Source: Bacteroidota bacterium
GTDB lineage: Bacteria > Bacteroidota > Bacteroidia > Bacteroidales > VadinHA17
Length of the DNA: 18,902 bases
Direction of reading: 5' to 3'
NCBI GenBank assembly: GCA_012838685.1
Contig: DUOU01000072.1
Coordinates: forward strand, 1 to 18,902
Under the pieces are notes generated by a model. It saw only the letters and a list, made by a program, of their open reading frames with translations, was not told the origin of the DNA and ran no database searches. The position numbers and the translations under genes were made by a program. Shown one piece after another: positions 16,011 to 18,902 of the stretch; the stretch's first letter is position 1, and every line of letters begins with the position of its first letter.

Positions 16011-16018
16011 CGAATATA
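16011..16018 (-). promoter_or_regulatory. Candidate -7-like box TATATTCG(CGG) directly before the lipoprotein ATG
   Basis: Minus strand TATATTCG followed by CGGTA and then the ATG. Only 5 nt separate box and start codon, so a transcript starting at the normal distance would be leaderless or nearly so. Its first 11 bases (TATATTCGCGG) equal those of the parE box. Confidence 0.38.
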
Positions 16019-16035
16019 ACGTTATTTAGTTGGTA

Positions 16036-16049
16036 GTTGTCGCGGCAAC
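16036..16049. promoter_or_regulatory. Quasi-palindrome between the divergent lipoprotein and metA genes
   Basis: GTTGTCGCGGCAAC: GTTG and CAAC arms around a TCGCGG core, with one mismatched pair. It lies midway between the two divergent candidate -7 boxes (16011-16018 and 16073-16080), a suitable place for a shared operator. A chance match is possible. Confidence 0.25.
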
Positions 16050-16072
16050 CGCATACTTGACAGGGAAATTAC

Positions 16073-16080
16073 TATATTCG
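16073..16080 (+). promoter_or_regulatory. Candidate -7-like box TATATTCG(CGA) upstream of metA
   Basis: TATATTCG followed by CGA, 22 nt before the metA ATG. TTGACA occurs at 16057-16062 but is too close to be a standard -35 or -33 partner. Confidence 0.42.
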
Positions 16081-16102
16081 CGAACCGTAAAAACAATAAA
16101 TA

Positions 16103-17026
16103 ATGCCACTAAATATTTCCGACAACCTGCCCGCCGTAAAGATTCTCGAAGAGGAGAATATTTTTGTTATGAAGCATACAAGAGCGGTTTCACAGGACAT
16201 CAGACCCTTGAAAATTCTCCTGCTTAACCTAATGCCCACAAAAATAACCACTGAAACCCAGCTGTTAAGATTATTGTCAAATACCCCGCTGCAAGTTGAA
16301 GTGACCCTTATTTACACAACGATGCACATATCCAAAAACACCCCTAAAGAGCATCTGGACACATTTTACAAAACCTTCGACGATATATCTTCCCGCCACT
16401 ACGACGGATTGATAATTACGGGCGCCCCTATCGAGCATCTCCAATATGAGGATGTGGATTACTGGGACGAAATGGTTCAAATTATGGATTGGGCCGACAA
16501 GAACGTAACCTCAACCATGTTTATTTGCTGGGCGGCCCAGGCCGGACTTTACCACCATTACAAAGTGCCAAAATATATGATGGATGAAAAGATGTTCGGT
16601 GTGTTCAACCATAAGGTCTATAATCCCAAGAATGTGATTGTAAGGGGTTTCGACGACGAATTTCTGGCGCCACATTCCAGGTATACCGAAATACGAAAAA
16701 AAGATCTGGAAAAGATCGAGAAACTGGAAATACTCGCCGAATCGAAAGAGGCCGGAATCTTTCTCGTGGCCTCCAGGGATCTGAAGAAAATATTTATCAC
16801 CGGACACTTTGAATATGATTCCCACACATTGAAAGAAGAATATGAACGGGATATAGCGAAGGGATTGGATATCAATAAGCCTAAAAACTACTTCAGGAAC
16901 GAGGATCCCTCCATACTACATTCCGTCAGATGGAGGAGCCATGCGAGCCTTTTGTTCTCAAACTGGCTTAACTATTGCGTTTACCAGATCACGCCATACA
17001 AACTTGATAACGGGGATGCGGAATAG
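16103..17026 (+). CDS. metA: Homoserine O-acetyltransferase, MetA family
   Basis: Acylates the hydroxyl of L-homoserine, the first committed step of methionine synthesis; cytoplasmic. 307 residues, typical of MetA (about 300-310). The catalytic nucleophile is Cys142 in MFICWAAQAGLYHHY, and the triad is completed by His235 and Glu237 in ITGHFEYDSH. The N-terminus MPLNISDNLPAVKILEEENI and the block LNLMPTKITTETQLLRLL are family signatures. Residue 111 is Glu (TGAPIEHLQYE); in this family Glu111 goes with acetyl-CoA use and Gly111 with succinyl-CoA, so acetyltransferase activity is inferred in spite of the usual name homoserine O-succinyltransferase. Converges with asnA; the 62-nt gap shows no strong terminator. 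Confidence 0.95.
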   Translation: MPLNISDNLPAVKILEEENIFVMKHTRAVSQDIRPLKILLLNLMPTKITTETQLLRLLSNTPLQVEVTLIYTTMHISKNTPKEHLDTFYKTFDDISSRHYDGLIITGAPIEHLQYEDVDYWDEMVQIMDWADKNVTSTMFICWAAQAGLYHHYKVPKYMMDEKMFGVFNHKVYNPKNVIVRGFDDEFLAPHSRYTEIRKKDLEKIEKLEILAESKEAGIFLVASRDLKKIFITGHFEYDSHTLKEEYERDIAKGLDINKPKNYFRNEDPSILHSVRWRSHASLLFSNWLNYCVYQITPYKLDNGDAE

Positions 17027-17088
17027 GCAACTTGAACTGAAAACTTGTTACAGGTTTCGCTTGAACAGCAAAAAATTATCGGATAGGT

Positions 17089-18120
17089 TTAAAGCAACAT
17101 AAATCCGTTTCGGGTCTCTTCCGGCCACATACTGGACTGTACCTCTCCTATATGGGATTTTTTAAGAAGATACATACATAGCCTCGATTGTCCTATTCCC
17201 CCGCCAATACTTAGGGGGAGTTCGTCGTTCAGCAACATTTTATGAAAAAAGAGTTCCCTTTTCTCATTGCATTTTCTTATCTCGAGCTGTTTTTCAAGAG
17301 CCGGTTTATCTACCCTTATTCCCATTGAAGAGATCTCGAAAGGAAGCTGGATTACCGGGTTCCATAAAATAATGTCGCCGTTCAACCCATAAAAACCATC
17401 TTCGTTGGGAGTGCTCCAATCGTCATAGTCGGGCGCCCTCCCATCATGGGGCTCACCATTGTTCAAAACACCCCCTATCCCCATAATAAACACGGCACCA
17501 TGTTCTTTGGCGATAATCGCTTCTCTCTCCTTCGCGGAAAAAGATGGATATTTCCGCAAAAGCTCCTCTGAATGGATAAAATATATCTTATCTGGAAGGT
17601 CGGAACCATATTCGGGGTACTTGGAGGAGACATCATTGGAAGCAGCTCTCACCGCTCCGTAAATTTTGTTTACCGTATCCTTCAAAAAGGCCAGGTTCCT
17701 TTGATCCCTGGTTATAACCTTCTCCCAGTCCCATTGATCAACATAAACGGAATGGGTGGGATCGATAACATCATCGGGCCTCAATGCCCTCATGTCGGTA
17801 ATTATCCCTTTTCCGGGGCCGATCCCGAACTCTTTTAACCGTATTCTTTTCCATTTCGCGAGCGATTGGACCACCGAAGCGCTCTTGCCGCCCATTCCCT
17901 TAACAGAAAAACTTACCGGCATCTCTATTCCGTTAAGATCATCGTTTATGCCTGTATTGTCGAGTACGGCCAACGGCGATGAAACCTTGACCAGGTTTAG
18001 TGCCCGCATCAAATGCTTTGAAAAACTATCCTTAACGAAATCAATTGCCTCTTCCGTTTTCAGATATTCAGAGGAGACCGATTCAGGAACTTTTTTTGAA
18101 GTACCGGCTACCATATTCAA
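17089..18120 (-). CDS. asnA: Aspartate-ammonia ligase (asparagine synthetase A)
   Basis: Makes asparagine from aspartate, ammonia and ATP through aspartyl-AMP; cytoplasmic, class II aminoacyl-tRNA-synthetase fold. 343 residues against about 330 in E. coli, with the excess at the N-terminus. Signatures: TGINDDLNGIEMPVSF, SLAKWKRIRL, ITDMRALRPDD, HSVYVDQWDWEKVI, FIHSEELLRKYP, HGAVFIMGIGG, HDGRAPDYDDW, LNGDIILWNP, SSMGIRVDK and the ATP-binding LSIGGGIGQSRLCMYLL. The start may be the ATG at 18120 or the one at 18114 (MVAGTSKK). The gene has a long upstream region with a strong promoter candidate, paired palindromes and a possible structured leader. Confidence 0.96.
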   Translation of the reverse strand: MNMVAGTSKKVPESVSSEYLKTEEAIDFVKDSFSKHLMRALNLVKVSSPLAVLDNTGINDDLNGIEMPVSFSVKGMGGKSASVVQSLAKWKRIRLKEFGIGPGKGIITDMRALRPDDVIDPTHSVYVDQWDWEKVITRDQRNLAFLKDTVNKIYGAVRAASNDVSSKYPEYGSDLPDKIYFIHSEELLRKYPSFSAKEREAIIAKEHGAVFIMGIGGVLNNGEPHDGRAPDYDDWSTPNEDGFYGLNGDIILWNPVIQLPFEISSMGIRVDKPALEKQLEIRKCNEKRELFFHKMLLNDELPLSIGGGIGQSRLCMYLLKKSHIGEVQSSMWPEETRNGFMLL

Positions 18121-18151
18121 TTTATTGTTGTTGACAAATCAGGCAAATCTC

Positions 18152-18243
18152 AATCCTTCAAAATATTGATCCTTAAACATATTTTGCGAATCCCTGCGTT
18201 TGATTAAGCATATTGCGCATATAGGTTAAAATCTTGAAGGATT
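18152..18243 (-). promoter_or_regulatory. Putative structured leader of asnA
   Basis: AATCCTTCAA (18152-18161) and TTGAAGGATT (18234-18243) are a perfect 10-bp inverted repeat 72 nt apart. A nested CTTAA/TTAAG pair lies inside (18172-18176 and 18204-18208). With the promoter at 18249-18280, the RNA would begin at about the first arm, so the 5' end would pair with a segment about 31 nt before the ATG. It matches no riboswitch I know. Confidence 0.4.
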
Positions 18244-18280
18244 TTTGCCAAAACTATTAATGTTTTGATTATTTGCCAAA
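18244..18280. repeat. Pair of TTTGCCAAA palindromes overlapping the asnA promoter
   Basis: Two identical 9-bp copies, TTTGCCAAA at 18244-18252 and 18272-18280, with 28 bp between equivalent positions. Each is symmetric around its central base (TTTG-N-CAAA). One contains the -33 TTTG and the other overlaps the end of the -7 box, as expected of operator sites for a dimeric regulator. The regulator is not known. Confidence 0.5.
18249..18280 (-). promoter_or_regulatory. asnA promoter with -33 TTTG and -7 TAGTTTTG
   Basis: On the minus strand TTTG (18277-18280) is followed after exactly 20 nt by TAGTTTTG (18249-18256), matching the Bacteroidetes -33/-7 consensus. The predicted start is near 18243, giving a leader of about 120 nt. 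Both elements lie within TTTGGCAAA palindromes (18272-18280 and 18244-18252). Confidence 0.65.
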
Positions 18281-18412
18281 TAAAAGGCAATAATTATTGA
18301 ACTAAATGAAAAAAGATTTGTCATAACAGATATCAATACTTCCCGTCCCGGGAAAAGAGAAAAGGTTGATTCCCAACAAGCGGATGAACTTTCCGTTACA
18401 AAAAAGGGGCGG

Positions 18413-18456
18413 AAAATAAAACGAAAAGAGGGATTTTGTTTTACCAGAACCCCTCT
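18413..18456 (-). terminator. Likely terminator after tRNA-Phe
   Basis: On the minus strand AGAGGG (18451-18456) pairs with CCCTCT (18427-18432) across an 18-nt loop, followed by the T-rich TTTCGTTTTATTTT. It starts 8 nt after the tRNA 3' end. Confidence 0.5.
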
Positions 18457-18463
18457 CTTTGAG

Positions 18464-18536
18464 TGGTGTCACCAGGAATCGAACCAGGGACACAAGGATT
18501 TTCAGTCCTTTGCTCTACCAACTGAGCTATGACACC
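18464..18536 (-). tRNA. tRNA-Phe (anticodon GAA)
   Basis: 73 nt that fold into a full cloverleaf: acceptor GGTGTCA/TGACACC, D arm GCTC-AGTTGGTA-GAGC, anticodon arm AAGGA-CTGAAAA-TCCTT with anticodon GAA, 5-nt variable loop GTGTC, T arm CCTGG-TTCGATT-CCTGG and discriminator A. CCA is not encoded (CTC follows), so it must be added after transcription. A consensus promoter lies just upstream and a terminator-like hairpin downstream, so it is probably a single-gene unit. Confidence 0.97.
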
Positions 18537-18550
18537 TTTATTTGGGACTG

Positions 18551-18582
18551 CAAATATACTCTCCTATTTTTAACTATGCAAA
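18551..18582 (-). promoter_or_regulatory. tRNA-Phe promoter
   Basis: Minus strand TTTG (18579-18582), 20 nt spacer, TATATTTG (18551-18558) then C. This is a perfect -33/-7 Bacteroidetes promoter ending 14 nt before the mature tRNA 5' end. A 7-bp inverted repeat CCTATTT/AAATAGG (18563-18569 and 18580-18586) lies between and over the elements. Confidence 0.7.
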
Positions 18583-18600
18583 TAGGAAAAATATTTTTTC

Positions 18601-18608
18601 TACATTTG
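18601..18608 (+). promoter_or_regulatory. Candidate -7 box of the M16 protease gene
   Basis: TACATTTG followed by C, an exact TAnnTTTG match, 21 nt before the ATG at 18630. No TTTG about 20 nt upstream. If real, it excludes the in-frame upstream ATG at 18576 as the start. Confidence 0.5.
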
Positions 18609-18629
18609 CTCGATTCACTGAACAAAAAC

Positions 18630-18902
18630 ATGGAACTGTACAGATATGTGGGCGATAACGGGATAAGACTGGTATATCATCGTACCCCGGGAGTGGTAGC
18701 GCATTGCGGCCTAATGATCAATACCGGATCGCGCGACGAAAATCCGGAAGAGGGAGAACATGGTGCGGCTCATTTCATAGAACATATGTTTTTTAAGGGT
18801 ACCTCTAAGAGAAAATCTTATCATATTCTGAGCTATCTGGACGATTCCGGCGGAGAACTGAACGCTTACACCACAAAAGAGGAGACAGCCATTTATGCCT
18901 CC
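18630..18902 (+). CDS. M16 family zinc metalloprotease (start only, cut by the right edge)
   Basis: The first 91 codons of an M16 (pitrilysin/processing-peptidase type) protease, usually about 410-430 residues in this single-chain form. The inverted zinc motif HxxEH is at AAHFIEHMFFKGTSKR (two His ligands and catalytic Glu), preceded by RLVYHRTPGVVAHCGLMI and NTGSRDENPEEGEHG and followed by GGELNAYTTKEETAIYAS, all family signatures. The second Glu ligand falls beyond the edge. No signal peptide is seen, so it is probably cytoplasmic. The start MELYRYVGDNGIRLVYH matches the family; an ATG at 18576 would add 18 residues but lies upstream of the candidate -7 box. Confidence 0.92.
   Translation, partial: MELYRYVGDNGIRLVYHRTPGVVAHCGLMINTGSRDENPEEGEHGAAHFIEHMFFKGTSKRKSYHILSYLDDSGGELNAYTTKEETAIYAS

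Larger units (their letters stand above)
18121..18463. other. Intergenic region between asnA and tRNA-Phe
   Basis: About 340 bp without a convincing gene. It carries the asnA promoter (18249-18280), two TTTGCCAAA palindromes, a 10-bp inverted repeat in the asnA leader, a compact GC-rich hairpin (TTCCCG-TCC-CGGGAA, 18340-18354) with no clear T-run on either strand, and the tRNA terminator near its right end. A 63-codon minus-strand frame at 18302-18493 runs into the tRNA and is not a gene. Confidence 0.6.

Noticed and set aside
16057..16078. TTGACA and TATATT before metA as a sigma70-type promoter
   Set aside because: The spacing is only 10 nt and Bacteroidota do not use the TTGACA/TATAAT consensus; the TATATTCG box is the better reading.
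18302..18493. 63-codon minus-strand frame
   Set aside because: Its start lies inside the tRNA-Phe gene and it crosses the tRNA terminator.

Overview
The window looks like chromosomal DNA from a member of the Bacteroidota, probably order Bacteroidales or a close relative. The signs are a SusC/RagA-type TonB-linked receptor, the DUF3109 eight-cysteine family, a secreted PepC-like cysteine peptidase, a stand-alone LuxE-like enzyme and Bacteroidetes-type promoters (-33 TTTG, -7 TAnnTTTG). Start codons have A/T-rich leaders with no Shine-Dalgarno sequence. Most of the window is ordinary core genome; I see no CRISPR array, phage or intact insertion sequence.

Layout, left half (1-11,046, all minus strand). 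A SusC-like receptor runs off the left edge. After an AT-rich gap of about 340 bp comes a run of housekeeping genes transcribed leftward: waaA (Kdo transferase, lipid A core), then parE-parC-aroK (topoisomerase IV plus shikimate kinase, tightly spaced), then gpmI (glycolysis) with a DUF3109 gene. A hairpin followed by a T-run separates waaA from parE.

Middle (11,047-16,102). Divergent from waaA is a plus-strand operon of a membrane histidine kinase, a NarL-type response regulator and a YraN-family nuclease-like protein. Next is a secreted C1 cysteine peptidase. It converges, with a 6-nt overlap, on a minus-strand pair in which a small lipoprotein gene overlaps a LuxE-like adenylate-forming gene by ATGA.

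Right part (16,103-18,902). metA, whose Glu111 indicates an acetyltransferase, converges with asnA, so methionine and asparagine synthesis genes sit side by side. Upstream of asnA lie a near-ideal promoter, a pair of TTTGGCAAA palindromes and a potentially structured leader. Then come tRNA-Phe(GAA) and the start of an M16 zinc protease cut by the right edge.

The most interesting signals are regulatory: a recurring TAnnTTCGCG box before many transcription units, the asnA promoter and leader architecture, and the lipoprotein/LuxE-like pair. No clearly new defence or mobile system was found.
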